A model generated the notes under the pieces. That model had not been told where the DNA came from. It worked only from the letters and a program-made list of their open reading frames with translations, and did no database searches. Of a stretch of 64,000 bases of DNA, positions 43,990 through 52,668 are shown one piece after another. Source of the DNA: Mesorhizobium sp. (GTDB lineage Bacteria > Pseudomonadota > Alphaproteobacteria > Rhizobiales > Rhizobiaceae). How positions within the stretch are numbered: position 1 is the first letter of the stretch; every line of letters starts with the position of its first letter. The translations under genes were made by a program, and so were the position numbers. The DNA lies in assembly GCF_004963255.1 (NCBI RefSeq), contig NZ_SUGA01000015.1, positions 1 through 64,000 of the forward strand, in the 5' to 3' direction.

Positions 43990-45423
43990 CTAGGCCGGCT
44001 TAATGTTTGTGGCTTCCGCCGGAAATTTGCCGAGCAATGCGTCGACCAGCTTTGAAAACCCGATGCCTTTCGACGATTTGACCATCACCACGTCGCCGGG
44101 CCTGAGCGCAGCGATCACGATCGGTTTCAGTTCCTCGACGCCTGCCCGGTACTCGGTCTGGACTTCGGCCGGCAAAACCTCGGCCAGCGCCTGCATTTCC
44201 GGCCCGCCGAGAAAGACGTTGCGCGTGCCGGTGCCGACGATCAGTTCGGCGAGCGCCGCATGAAGCTTCACCGAATGGCTGCCGAGCTCCAGCATGTCGC
44301 CCAGCACCGCGATGCGCCGGCCCTCGCCCGAGACGGGCGTGGCGTTGAGTAGCGCCATCGCCGCCGCCATCGACGCCGGATTGGCGTTGTAGCTCTCGTC
44401 GATCAGCGTGATCGGCCCGTCTGGATGGTGCAGGACATGGCGCCGGCCACGCCCGCGTTCGGCCGACAGGTCGGCAAGCGCCGCCGCAACCCTGTCGAGA
44501 TCGGCGCCGACGAGCTTGGCAGCACCCAGCACGGCCAATACATTCTGCACCATGTGGCGACCGGGAGCCCCGACACGCGCTGCAACATCCTGCTTGCCGA
44601 TTTTGGCGGTGATGTCTGAGTGATCGGCGGAGAGCTCGCAGCCGGTCAGTCGGAAGGTTGAACGGGCATTCTCGCCGAAGCCGAAGACGTGCTCGACGCC
44701 GGCCTCCTTCGCCATCTTCTCAAGCAGCTTCCAGCGCTGGTCGTCACGATTGAGCACCGCGGCGCCGTCGGGCTCCAAGCCCTCGAAGATCTCCGCCTTC
44801 GCCCTGGCGATCTCGTCCAGATTCTTGAAGAAGCCGAGATGCGCGGCGGCGATCATCGTCACGATGGCGACATGCGGCCTGACCATCTTGACCAGCGGCC
44901 TGATCTCGCCCGGATGGTTCATGCCGATCTCGAAGACCGCGTAGTCGCAATCCTGCGGCATGCGCGCCAGCGTCAGCGGCACGCCCCAATGGTTGTTGAA
45001 CGACTGCGCCGAGGCGTGCACCTTGCCGACCGCCGACAGCACATGGCGCAGCGCTTCCTTGGTGGTCGTCTTGCCGGCCGAGCCGGTGACGGCAATGATC
45101 CGGGCCCTCGAACGCGCCCGGGCCGCGACGCCGAGTTTCTCGAGTGCCGCAAGCACATCTGGAACGACGATCATCGGCGCCGTCAGCCGGCCGAGCGAGG
45201 GCAGCTTGCCCTCGGCGACGACCAGCACGGCCGCTCCGGCCTTGACCGCGGCTGTCGCGAAATCATGGCCGTCCATCGCCTCGCCCTTGATGGCGAAGAA
45301 GGCGTTTCCCGGCTCCAGGCTGCGGCTGTCGATCGAAATACCGGTGATGCCCGCCGGCAGCGAGCCGATGGGCCTGCCTTCCATGGCTTCGACCAGCGCT
45401 TCCGACGTCCACAGCAGGTTCAT
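43990..45423 (-). CDS. murF: UDP-MurNAc-tripeptide--D-alanyl-D-alanine ligase
   Basis: A 477-residue Mur ligase that adds D-Ala-D-Ala, product of DdlB. Motifs: ISIDSRSLEPGNAFFAIKGE near 30-50, ATP loop IAVTGSAGKTTTKEALRH near 112, EIGMNHPGEI near 165 and LIDESYNANPASMAAAM near 335. Its start overlaps the murE stop (ATGA). Confidence 0.95.
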   Translation of the reverse strand: MNLLWTSEALVEAMEGRPIGSLPAGITGISIDSRSLEPGNAFFAIKGEAMDGHDFATAAVKAGAAVLVVAEGKLPSLGRLTAPMIVVPDVLAALEKLGVAARARSRARIIAVTGSAGKTTTKEALRHVLSAVGKVHASAQSFNNHWGVPLTLARMPQDCDYAVFEIGMNHPGEIRPLVKMVRPHVAIVTMIAAAHLGFFKNLDEIARAKAEIFEGLEPDGAAVLNRDDQRWKLLEKMAKEAGVEHVFGFGENARSTFRLTGCELSADHSDITAKIGKQDVAARVGAPGRHMVQNVLAVLGAAKLVGADLDRVAAALADLSAERGRGRRHVLHHPDGPITLIDESYNANPASMAAAMALLNATPVSGEGRRIAVLGDMLELGSHSVKLHAALAELIVGTGTRNVFLGGPEMQALAEVLPAEVQTEYRAGVEELKPIVIAALRPGDVVMVKSSKGIGFSKLVDALLGKFPAEATNIKPA

Positions 45424-46874
45424 GCGGCGCGCTCCTTCAGCGCATCGCGCACTTCCTCGTGGTCGGAGAAGTGGAAGGTCTGAGCGCCGATGGTCTGGCC
45501 TTCCTCATGCCCCTTGCCGGCGACGATGAGCGTATCGCCGGCGCGCAGCATCGCCACCGCCTCATGGATCGCCTTGCGGCGGTCGCCGATCTCGATAGCG
45601 CCGGGCGCCGCGGCGAGGATGGCCGCGCGGATGGTCTCGGGCACTTCCGTGCGGGGATTGTCGTCGGTGACGATGACGATGTCGGCGAGCCGCGTCGCGA
45701 TCTCGCCCATGATCGGCCTTTTCCCCCGATCGCGGTCGCCGCCGCAGCCGAACACCACGACGACGCGGCCCGTGGTGAAAGGCCGGACCGAGGTCAGCAC
45801 GTTCTCCAGCGCGTCGGGCTTGTGGGCATAGTCGACATAGACAGGAGCGCCGGCGGCGGTGGCGCCGACGAGGTCGAGCCGGCCGGGCGCACCCTTCAAT
45901 TTTTCCAGGGCGGCCAAAGCTTTATCCATCGGCGTTCCAGTCGCGATGGCAAGCCCGGCCGAGACCAGCGCGTTGGCGATCTGGAAATCGCCGGCCAAAG
46001 GCAGGTCTACTTCGTAGAGCACGGCGTCGGCCACGACCTCGGCGCGCTGGCGATGGCGCTCGTGCTCGACCCGCTTCAGCGTCAGGAAATCGCCATGGCG
46101 GCCGACGGTCAGGACGTTGAGACCCGCCGCCTTTGCGGCTTTGATGGTCGGCTCCGACCACGGGTCGTCGGCAAAGACGATCGCGGGCGCGCCCTTCGGC
46201 AGCAGCGTGTCGAACAGGCGCAGCTTGGCGCGGTGATAATCCTCGACCGTCGGATGGTAGTCCATGTGGTCGCGGCCGAGATTGGTGAAGGCGCCGGCCG
46301 CAAGCTTCACGCCGTCGAGACGACGCTGGTCGAGGCCGTGGCTGGAGGCTTCCATCGAGGCATGGGTCACGCCGGCATCCGCCAGTTCCTTGAGCAACCG
46401 GTGCAGCGCCACCGGGTCGGGCGTGGTCAGCGAGCCATATTCGTTGCGGCCGGGCGCCACCACGCCGGTCGTGCCGATCGAGGCGGCGGCGAACCCCGCC
46501 TGCTCCCAGATCTGGCGGGTGAAGGCGGCGACGGATGTCTTGCCGGCGGTGCCGGTGACGGCGACCATGGTCTCAGGCTGGCGGCCAAAGAAGCGGGCGG
46601 CGGCGAGCGCCAGCGCATGGCGCGGATCATCGACGGCAAGAACCGGGATCGACAGGCCGGACACCGCCGCGCCCTTGCCTGTGACGATTGCGGTGGCACC
46701 CCGGCTGGCGGCATCGGCGGCATAGGCGGCGCCATCGGCCTTGCTGCCGGCAAGCGCAAAGAAGACGACGCCGGTCTTGGCCGTGCGGGAATCGGAGGAA
46801 AGTCCGGTAACCTCCAGATCGCGGGAAGCTGTTCCCTCGACAGGCAGGATACCGGCTAGATCTTTTAGATGCAT
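45420..46874 (-). CDS. murE: UDP-MurNAc-tripeptide synthetase (meso-DAP adding)
   Basis: A 484-residue Mur ligase. ATP loop AVTGTAGKTSVAAFTRQI near 108 and DYAHKPDALENVL near 335 are present. The DDNPRTE motif near 405 is the signature for meso-diaminopimelate as the third residue, as expected for Gram-negatives. The ATG at 46874 has a weak GGGAC site; a longer frame to 46925 would overlap the ftsI 3' region and is rejected. Confidence 0.95.
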   Translation of the reverse strand: MHLKDLAGILPVEGTASRDLEVTGLSSDSRTAKTGVVFFALAGSKADGAAYAADAASRGATAIVTGKGAAVSGLSIPVLAVDDPRHALALAAARFFGRQPETMVAVTGTAGKTSVAAFTRQIWEQAGFAAASIGTTGVVAPGRNEYGSLTTPDPVALHRLLKELADAGVTHASMEASSHGLDQRRLDGVKLAAGAFTNLGRDHMDYHPTVEDYHRAKLRLFDTLLPKGAPAIVFADDPWSEPTIKAAKAAGLNVLTVGRHGDFLTLKRVEHERHRQRAEVVADAVLYEVDLPLAGDFQIANALVSAGLAIATGTPMDKALAALEKLKGAPGRLDLVGATAAGAPVYVDYAHKPDALENVLTSVRPFTTGRVVVVFGCGGDRDRGKRPIMGEIATRLADIVIVTDDNPRTEVPETIRAAILAAAPGAIEIGDRRKAIHEAVAMLRAGDTLIVAGKGHEEGQTIGAQTFHFSDHEEVRDALKERAA

Positions 46875-46928
46875 TGAGTCCCGTTCACTGCAACAAAATA
46901 GCGCGCAGTTGCCGGCGCGCCCCAAGAA

Positions 46929-48653
46929 TCACTGATAGGAAACCAGCGTTGCACCATTTTCATGGCTGAAATCTGGCTTCACGCCAAGCATGGCCGCCGA
47001 GCGCCTGATGATATTGCCGGCGATAACCCCCGCATTGTTGGCGGCGACGTCCGTCATCCCCGGCTTTTCCGGATGCGGGGCGTCGGCGATCGTGAACACC
47101 AGAAATTGCGGATCGTCCATCGGGAAGGCGGCGACGAAGGTGTTGAAATTCAACTCCTTGGAGTAACGGCCGTTGATGACCTTCTCGGCCGTTCCGGTCT
47201 TGCCGCCAACGCGGTAGCCAGGGGCCCTGGCGTTTCTGGCCGAGCCCTTCTCGGCATTGAGCGTATAGAGATAGCGCATGCCTTCGACCGTCTTGTCGCT
47301 GACCACTTTCTTGGCCACCGCCATCGCCTCCTGTTCGCTGCGGACCAGGAATGTCGGCTGGATCAGATAGCCCTGCATCAGCGCCGCGCAGCCGACGGCG
47401 GCTTGCAGCGGCGTCGTCGACACGCCATGGCCGAAGGCGATGGTGAACGAATTGACCTGTTTCCAGACCTTGGGTTCGGTCGGGCGCGCGACCTCCGGCA
47501 GTTCGGTCTGCATCCTGTCGAGGATGCCGAGGCGATGCAGGAATTCGCGGTGCCCCTCGATGCCGACAAGCTCTGCCTCCCTGGCCGAGCCGATGTTGGA
47601 CGAATAGAGGAACACCTCCGGCAGCGACAGCACGCGGTTCTTGCCGTGGAAATCGTGAATGGCCTGATGGCCGACCCGGATCGGATGCGACGCGTCGAAG
47701 CGGCTGTTCATCGTCGCCTTGCCGGAATCGAGCGCCATCGCCGAGGTAAAGCTCTTGAAGGTCGAGCCCATCTCGTAGAGGCCCGCCGACATGCGGTTCA
47801 GCCGGTCCTTGTCCTGGGCATTGTAGGGATTGTTCGGGTCGAAGTCCGGCACCGAGGCCATCGCCATCACTTCGCCCGTCTTGATGTTCAGCACGACGGC
47901 GCCGGCGCCCATGGCGCGATAGCGCTCCAGCCCGGCGGCGATCTCATCGCGCACCACATGCTGGACGCGCAGATCGATCGAAAGCCTGACCGGCTTGAGG
48001 TCCTTGGCGATGGCAAGGCCCGACGCCTGCAGGTCGCTCAGCCCCTGCTCGTCGATATACTTCTCCATGCCAGAGATGCCCTGGTTGTCGATATTGGTCA
48101 GGCCGACGATATAGGACGAGGTCTCGCCGCTCGGATAGAAGCGGCGCTTTTCGGTGCGGAAGCCGAGGCCGGGAACGCCCAGCGCCATGATGTCGGCCTG
48201 CTGCTTCGGCGTTAGCTGGCGCTGCAGCCAGACGAAGCCGGCGCCGCTCTTGAGCTTGCGGTAGGTCTGCTCGTAGTCGATCTCCGGCAGCACGGTCGAC
48301 AATTTCTCGATCGCTTCGTCGGCATCGACGATGCGCCGCGGTTCGGCAAACAGCGACGCTGTCTTGATGTCGGTCGCCAGCACCTCGCCGTTACGGTCGA
48401 CGATATCGGGACGCGACGCGGTGACCCTGCTCTGTGGGCCGTCGGACAGGTCCGGATTCTGCAGGCCGAGATAGACAAGCCGGCCGGCAATCGTCGAATA
48501 GAGGGTGAAGAACACCGCCATCGTCATGACGATGCGGGTCCTGGCCTTGCCGCCCGTCGCCTTGCGCGCCGCGTCGACGACGATCGAGCCGTCCTCGGCG
48601 GTCTTCTTCCGACGCTTCAGCAGCTCACCGATCCTTGGAAGCCTGCCGATCAT
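46929..48653 (-). CDS. ftsI: Septal transpeptidase FtsI (PBP3)
   Basis: A 574-residue class B penicillin-binding protein. A basic cytoplasmic tail is followed by one membrane helix (IVMTMAVFFTLYSTIAGRLV near 41-60), a pedestal domain and the transpeptidase domain with catalytic Ser in MGSTFKSFT near 297, YSSNIG near 350 and KTGTAEK near 480. It crosslinks septal wall together with FtsW. It overlaps the ftsL stop as ATGA. Confidence 0.95.
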   Translation of the reverse strand: MIGRLPRIGELLKRRKKTAEDGSIVVDAARKATGGKARTRIVMTMAVFFTLYSTIAGRLVYLGLQNPDLSDGPQSRVTASRPDIVDRNGEVLATDIKTASLFAEPRRIVDADEAIEKLSTVLPEIDYEQTYRKLKSGAGFVWLQRQLTPKQQADIMALGVPGLGFRTEKRRFYPSGETSSYIVGLTNIDNQGISGMEKYIDEQGLSDLQASGLAIAKDLKPVRLSIDLRVQHVVRDEIAAGLERYRAMGAGAVVLNIKTGEVMAMASVPDFDPNNPYNAQDKDRLNRMSAGLYEMGSTFKSFTSAMALDSGKATMNSRFDASHPIRVGHQAIHDFHGKNRVLSLPEVFLYSSNIGSAREAELVGIEGHREFLHRLGILDRMQTELPEVARPTEPKVWKQVNSFTIAFGHGVSTTPLQAAVGCAALMQGYLIQPTFLVRSEQEAMAVAKKVVSDKTVEGMRYLYTLNAEKGSARNARAPGYRVGGKTGTAEKVINGRYSKELNFNTFVAAFPMDDPQFLVFTIADAPHPEKPGMTDVAANNAGVIAGNIIRRSAAMLGVKPDFSHENGATLVSYQ

Positions 48654-49045
48654 TGCACAGTGCTCCCCGTGACGACCGGATCCTTGTCGTCCGCTGGTCC
48701 ATTGCCGGAACTATCGGCCATGCCGCCAAGCCGCTGCGAGGAGAGGTCCTCGATGGTCACCGGTTTCACCGGAATGTCGTCAAGGCCGCCGATCTGGCGG
48801 GCGCCGACCGGTTCGAGCCCGAGCTGGCTCTTGTAGATGTCGGCAAGCTTCTGCAGCCGCGATGGCTGGGTAAGCAGGCTCCAATCCGCCTTGAGGAGAT
48901 CGATCGTGTCTTCCTCGTAGCGGATCTGTGCCTGGATCTTCTGCACGGCCGCCAGTTGCTCCTCGGCCTCGCGCTTGGTCTTGTAGGTCAGGGCCGCGGC
49001 CGAGACCATGACGGCGATCAGGACTATGTCGCTGGTACGAAACAC
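48650..49045 (-). CDS. ftsL: Cell division protein FtsL
   Basis: A 131-residue bitopic protein. One membrane helix (SDIVLIAVMVSAAALTY near 4-20) precedes a coiled coil (KREAEEQLAAVQKIQAQIRY) and a poorly conserved Pro/Asp-rich tail. It is placed by position between rsmH and ftsI and by this layout. The GTG at 49045 follows a GAGAGG site; the open frame upstream lies in rsmH. Confidence 0.85.
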   Translation of the reverse strand: MFRTSDIVLIAVMVSAAALTYKTKREAEEQLAAVQKIQAQIRYEEDTIDLLKADWSLLTQPSRLQKLADIYKSQLGLEPVGARQIGGLDDIPVKPVTIEDLSSQRLGGMADSSGNGPADDKDPVVTGSTVQ

Positions 49046-49049
49046 GTGC

Positions 49050-50066
49050 TCACCTCTCTCCCGGCCGTTCGACGGCGGGAAGCTTTGGAAGGCCGAAGAT
49101 CGAAAAATCGCCCGCACGCGCCGGGGCATCTGTGCGGATCGCAGCGCGCAGCCTGGCCGAGCGCGCTCGCGGGTTGGCCGCTGTCTCGGCCTCCCCCGGC
49201 GTCACACCGCCGCCAGCTTTACGGAAAGTCGGATCGCGCTGGGGTGCGTCTGGCATGTGTCGCGAGCCGCTGGCGGCTTCGGAACGGTCGGCGATGAAGC
49301 GCTTGACGATGCGGTCTTCCAGGGAGTGAAAGGTCACCACGGCAAGCCGGCCACCGGGCTTCAGTGCCCGCTCGGCCGCCAGCAGCGCCCTTGCAAGCTC
49401 GCCAAGCTCGTCATTGACGAAGATGCGCAACGCCTGGAAGACGCGCGTGGCCGGATGGATCTTGTCCTTCGGCCCTCTCCCGATATGCGTTTCAATGGCG
49501 TCGGCGAGATCGAGCGTGCGCTCGAAGGGCTTCTTCTCACGCCGGCTCTCGATCATGCGCGCGATGCGGCCGGCATGGCGCTCCTCGCCGAGAAAGCCCA
49601 AGATGCGGGCAAGGTCGCCGGCCTTGAAGGTGTTGACAACGTCGGCGGCGGAAAGCCCCGACCGCGCCATGCGCATGTCGAGCGGCCCATCGGCGCGAAA
49701 GGAAAAGCCGCGCTCCGCCTGGTCGAGCTGCATGGAGGAAACACCGATGTCGAGCACCACGCCGTCGGCGCCCTCGACATGTTCGTCCAGCGCCGAGAAC
49801 GGCGCCTGGACAAGCCTCAGCCGGCCGCCGGCCTGCCGCTCCAGCGCCCTGCCCGCCGCGATCGCATCCGGGTCGCGGTCGATGGCAACGACGGAGGCGC
49901 CGCGATCGAGGATCGCGCTGGTGTAGCCGCCGGCGCCGAATGTCCCATCGACGATCGTCTCGCCGGCCTTCGGCGCGAGCGCGTCGAGCACCTCGGCAAG
50001 GAGGACCGGAATGTGGCGGGCCGGTCCGCCAACGGCGTGAGGATCATCGCCGTGGCCAGCCATCAT
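49050..50066 (-). CDS. rsmH: 16S rRNA m4C1402 methyltransferase RsmH
   Basis: A 338-residue SAM-dependent enzyme that methylates N4 of C1402 in 16S rRNA. Motifs: HIPVLLAEVLDAL near 18, the SAM loop VDGTFGAGGYTSAIL near 39, VVLDIGVSSMQLDQAERGF near 100, and VVTFHSLEDRIVKRF near 258. The double ATG at 50066 overlaps the mraZ stop (ATGA); upstream frame belongs to mraZ sequence and is rejected. Confidence 0.95.
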   Translation of the reverse strand: MMAGHGDDPHAVGGPARHIPVLLAEVLDALAPKAGETIVDGTFGAGGYTSAILDRGASVVAIDRDPDAIAAGRALERQAGGRLRLVQAPFSALDEHVEGADGVVLDIGVSSMQLDQAERGFSFRADGPLDMRMARSGLSAADVVNTFKAGDLARILGFLGEERHAGRIARMIESRREKKPFERTLDLADAIETHIGRGPKDKIHPATRVFQALRIFVNDELGELARALLAAERALKPGGRLAVVTFHSLEDRIVKRFIADRSEAASGSRHMPDAPQRDPTFRKAGGGVTPGEAETAANPRARSARLRAAIRTDAPARAGDFSIFGLPKLPAVERPGER

Positions 50067-50521
50067 TCCGATCGCTCCCCGGGCTTCGTCCCCTGCCGAA
50101 GCTGCAAAAGCCTGGCGCGCGCCTGCGCCCCATAGGCGGAAAGCCGTCCCGGCTCCCAGATCTGAAAGAAATTGCCGCGGCCGACAAAGGCCACCTCGTT
50201 CGAGATGCCCGTATGCTCGCGGATGAAGTCGCTCATGGTGATGCGGCCATCCTGATCGAGCTTCAGGAACGTCCCGTCGCCGTGGCAGAAGAACGACATG
50301 TCGTCCGCCGTCTGCAGAAAGGGATCCTCCAGCGCGATCCGCTGCTCGTAGCGGTCGAGCAGGTCGAGTCCACCGACATCCATGGCCGGCAGGTCCAGGC
50401 AGCGCAGCGCGTAAAGCTCCGAATAGCCGCGTTTCTGAACCACCGCGCGGAAATGCGCCGGAACGGAGACCCGCCCCTTCGCATCGATCCTGTTTACCGC
50501 GTTTGACAGAAATCGGTCCAA
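50063..50521 (-). CDS. mraZ: Transcriptional regulator MraZ
   Basis: A 152-residue AbrB-like DNA-binding protein with two SpoVT-AbrB domains: VNRIDAKGRVSVPAHFRAVV near 8-27 and FLKLDQDGRITMSDFIREH near 85-103. MraZ binds repeated GGG elements in its own promoter and usually represses the dcw operon. Such repeats are present at 50701-50735, so self-control is likely. Confidence 0.94.
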   Translation of the reverse strand: MDRFLSNAVNRIDAKGRVSVPAHFRAVVQKRGYSELYALRCLDLPAMDVGGLDLLDRYEQRIALEDPFLQTADDMSFFCHGDGTFLKLDQDGRITMSDFIREHTGISNEVAFVGRGNFFQIWEPGRLSAYGAQARARLLQLRQGTKPGERSE

Positions 50522-50700
50522 TGAACGCTACAGCCGCTTCCGCCGCCGCACCCCTTCCCATGTTGTTCTCCGCGCCCTCGCCGCGCTCGCGGCAAATCGC
50601 TTCATTCACCGGGGCGAAAACCGGCAAACGCGCAGCCGCCGCGGCTGCCCGATTGGCGTACGCTTCACCCTGACGCGGAACGAAAGCTTGATGATGTGAA

Positions 50701-50735
50701 CGGGATATCATGGGGTACTATGGGCGTCAACGGGA
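50701..50735. promoter_or_regulatory. MraZ box, four repeats
   Basis: CGGGA, TGGGG, TGGGC and CGGGA start at 50701, 50711, 50721 and 50731, exactly 10 bp apart. The E. coli MraZ site is TGGGN repeats with 5-base spacers, the same period. The repeats cover the whole -35 to -10 span of the promoter. Confidence 0.8.
50702..50730 (-). promoter_or_regulatory. Sigma70-type promoter of the dcw operon
   Basis: On the minus strand TTGACG (50730-50725) and TATCCC (50707-50702) are 17 bases apart. A TG one base before TATCCC gives an extended -10. It overlaps the MraZ box, so bound MraZ would block it. Confidence 0.65.
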
Positions 50736-50921
50736 ACAGGCATCACAAACACGCGCATCACAACCACAAAGCGCAGGCTGAAGGCACGTCTCGTCTTTAT
50801 CGTCCATTAAGCCTAACGAAGCGTTTAGAGCCCTCTGGCCCAAAAGGACGCTGCTTGCCCCAAACAGCCGGCACGCATAGCGTCGCGGGCAATTTCTATT
50901 CAGCCGAAGGGATGAAGCCTG

Positions 50922-52037
50922 ATGTCCGAGAAAGCGAAGTCCCGCGCCGCGGCGCTTGCCCATTTGCGCAGCCGCGATTTCGCCAAGGGCGACCCGATCC
51001 CTCTGCCGCTGACCATGGCATCGATCTTCCACACGCCGGGCGCAGAAGTCGGCTTCGATCAGTATGGCCGCTACGACAATCCGACCTGGCGCGCCGTCGA
51101 GCACGCGCTTGGCCACCTCGAAGGCGCGCAGTGCGTCGCCTTCCCGTCCGGAATGGGCGCAATCTCGTCGGTGTTTTTCGCGCTGCTGAAATCAGGCGAC
51201 CGCGTGCTTTTGCCGTCAGACGGCTATCACGCCACGCGCGCCATGGCCGAGCGCTTTCTCAACCCCCTCGGCATTGCCTGCGACACCAGGCCGACGCCAA
51301 CCTTCCTCGACGGCGGCTTCGATGGTTACCGGCTGGTTTTTGCCGAGACGCCGTCAAATCCCCGGCTGGACATCTGCGATATCACGGCGGTGGCCGAAGC
51401 CGTTCACAGGCAGGATGGACTGCTGGTCGTCGACAACACGACGATGACGCCCTTCGGCCAGCGTCCGCTCGACCTCGGCGCCGACATCGTCGTCTCCGCC
51501 GACACCAAGGCGGTGAACGGTCACTCCGACGTGCTTTTCGGCCATGTCGCGAGCCGCGATGCCGACATCATCGCCAAGGTGACCGACTGGCGCAGCCTGG
51601 TCGGAGGTATTCCCGGCCCCTTCGAGGCCTGGCTTGTGCATCGCGGGCTGGAAACGCTGGAGGTGCGTTTCGACCGGATGTGTTCGTCAGCCGAAACCAT
51701 CGCGCGGCGGCTGAAGGATCACCGCGCGGTCAGCGGCCTGCGCTATCCCGGGCTCGAGGGCGACGCCTCGCACAATCTGGCCCGCGCCCAGATGGATCGC
51801 TTCGGCTCCCTGATCTCGTTCGAACTGGCCTCGGAACAGAAGGCCGAGGCGTTCATCGACAATTGCGCGCTGATTGAATCGGCGACTTCCTTCGGCGGCG
51901 TGCACACCTCGGCCGAGCGGCGCTCGAAGCGCGGCGACGCCGTGCCGCCGGGCTTCGTGCGCCTGTCGGTGGGTTGCGAGCCGGTCGAGGAGCTTTGGCA
52001 GGCGATCGAGGCGTCGTTGGACAAGGTCGGCAGTTGA
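50922..52037 (+). CDS. Cystathionine lyase, PLP-dependent (MetC/CGL-like)
   Basis: A 371-residue Cys/Met-metabolism PLP enzyme. The N-terminal loop DQYGRYDNPTWRAVEHALG near 45-65, GMGAISSVFFALL near 80, and the PLP lysine in VVSADTKAVNGHSD near 190 are typical, as is SATSFGGVHTSAERR near 320. The family includes cystathionine beta- and gamma-lyases and synthases, which sequence reading alone cannot separate. AAGGG lies upstream of the ATG. It is divergent from the dcw operon. Confidence 0.85.
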   Translation: MSEKAKSRAAALAHLRSRDFAKGDPIPLPLTMASIFHTPGAEVGFDQYGRYDNPTWRAVEHALGHLEGAQCVAFPSGMGAISSVFFALLKSGDRVLLPSDGYHATRAMAERFLNPLGIACDTRPTPTFLDGGFDGYRLVFAETPSNPRLDICDITAVAEAVHRQDGLLVVDNTTMTPFGQRPLDLGADIVVSADTKAVNGHSDVLFGHVASRDADIIAKVTDWRSLVGGIPGPFEAWLVHRGLETLEVRFDRMCSSAETIARRLKDHRAVSGLRYPGLEGDASHNLARAQMDRFGSLISFELASEQKAEAFIDNCALIESATSFGGVHTSAERRSKRGDAVPPGFVRLSVGCEPVEELWQAIEASLDKVGS

Positions 52038-52088
52038 ACGAATCTATGCCCGCACTCGGAGCCGGGACACGGACGCTGAATCCAAAGC

Positions 52089-52116
52089 TGCGCCTTCCGG
52101 CGCAACCTTTTGATTT
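52089..52116 (+). terminator. Possible terminator of the cystathionine lyase gene
   Basis: TGCGCC-TTCC-GGCGCA (52089-52104) is a six-bp stem with a tetraloop, followed by AACCTTTTGATTTT. It lies about 50 bp after the lyase stop. The T-run is broken, so efficiency is uncertain. Confidence 0.5.
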
Positions 52117-52146
52117 TCTATCGCTATCGCCGTGGGGAGAAAAATT

Positions 52147-52541
52147 GCCAGCTGGCCTGTAAGCCGGGTTCTGTATGGCCCTCGCCTCGCGGCGAGAACG
52201 TGGCGGCCATTCATCTTGGGCACATGTTGCCATGCGCCTCACGCAACCTACCCGGACGGTGAGCCGGAAACAGCCCTCGAAGGTTTCCCCTCGCACCGCC
52301 CCTATTCGGTTTTGCTCCCGGTGGGGTTTGCCCTGCCGCTCCTGTTGCCAGTCGCGCGGTGGGCTCTTACCCCACCCTTTCACCCTTGCCGTGGCCGAAA
52401 CCGCGGCGGTTTGCTTTCTGTGGCACTTTCCCTGGGGTCGCCCCCGCCGGCCGTTAGCCGGCACCGTGTCTCCATGGAGCCCGGACTTTCCTCACCCGCA
52501 ACCTTTCGGTTCTCGCGGGCGCGGCCGCCCGGCCAGCTGGC
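52147..52541 (-). ncRNA. rnpB: RNase P RNA
   Basis: A bacterial type A RNase P RNA of about 395 nt on the minus strand. The ends pair as helix P1 (GCCAGCTGGCC at the 5' end, GGCCAGCTGGC at the 3' end). The conserved GAGGAAAGTCCGGGCTCC lies near the 5' end, GGTGCCGGCTAACGGCC follows, CCACAGAAA occurs in the middle and the universally conserved ACAGAACCCGGCTTA closes the molecule. It is the ribozyme that removes 5' leaders from tRNA precursors. Ends are estimated from P1. Confidence 0.95.
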
Positions 52542-52546
52542 AAGCG

Positions 52547-52552
52547 CGTATA
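52547..52552 (-). promoter_or_regulatory. Likely -10 element of rnpB
   Basis: TATACG on the minus strand lies six bases before the predicted 5' end of RNase P RNA, the correct distance for a -10 box. A TTGCGT about 19 bases further upstream is a weak -35. Confidence 0.5.
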
Positions 52553-52579
52553 AAGGGATTCCCGCCTGAAAACGCAAAC

Positions 52580-52636
52580 GAAAAAGCGCCTCGTCCCAAA
52601 TGCGCGGAGGATTGGGGCAACGACGTGCATAAAGCG
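52580..52636. repeat. Rhizobial intergenic palindrome, copy 7 (degenerate)
   Basis: CGTCCCAAATGCGCGGAGGA then TTGGGGCAACGACGTGCATAAA lines up with copy 6 at 27215 (CGCCCAAAAGTG.. then TTTTGGGATAACGACATGCATAAA). It lies between the transglycosylase gene and rnpB. Confidence 0.55.
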
Positions 52637-52668
52637 CGCGTTTCCCAAATCCGCCGCGCTGCATAGCA

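Larger units (their letters stand above)
50522..50921. other. Divergent control region between mraZ and the cystathionine lyase gene
   Basis: A 400-bp spacer. The dcw promoter and MraZ box lie at 50701-50735, leaving a mraZ leader of roughly 175 bases. The right half should hold the lyase promoter; TTGCCC and TAGCGT 17 bases apart (50855, 50878) are a weak option. No SAM riboswitch fold was recognised. Confidence 0.55.

Noticed and set aside
50741..50921. SAM-II or SAM-V riboswitch before the cystathionine lyase gene
   Set aside because: The position is typical, but the conserved CGGCTTGCA and GCTAAA-type pseudoknot elements were not found.
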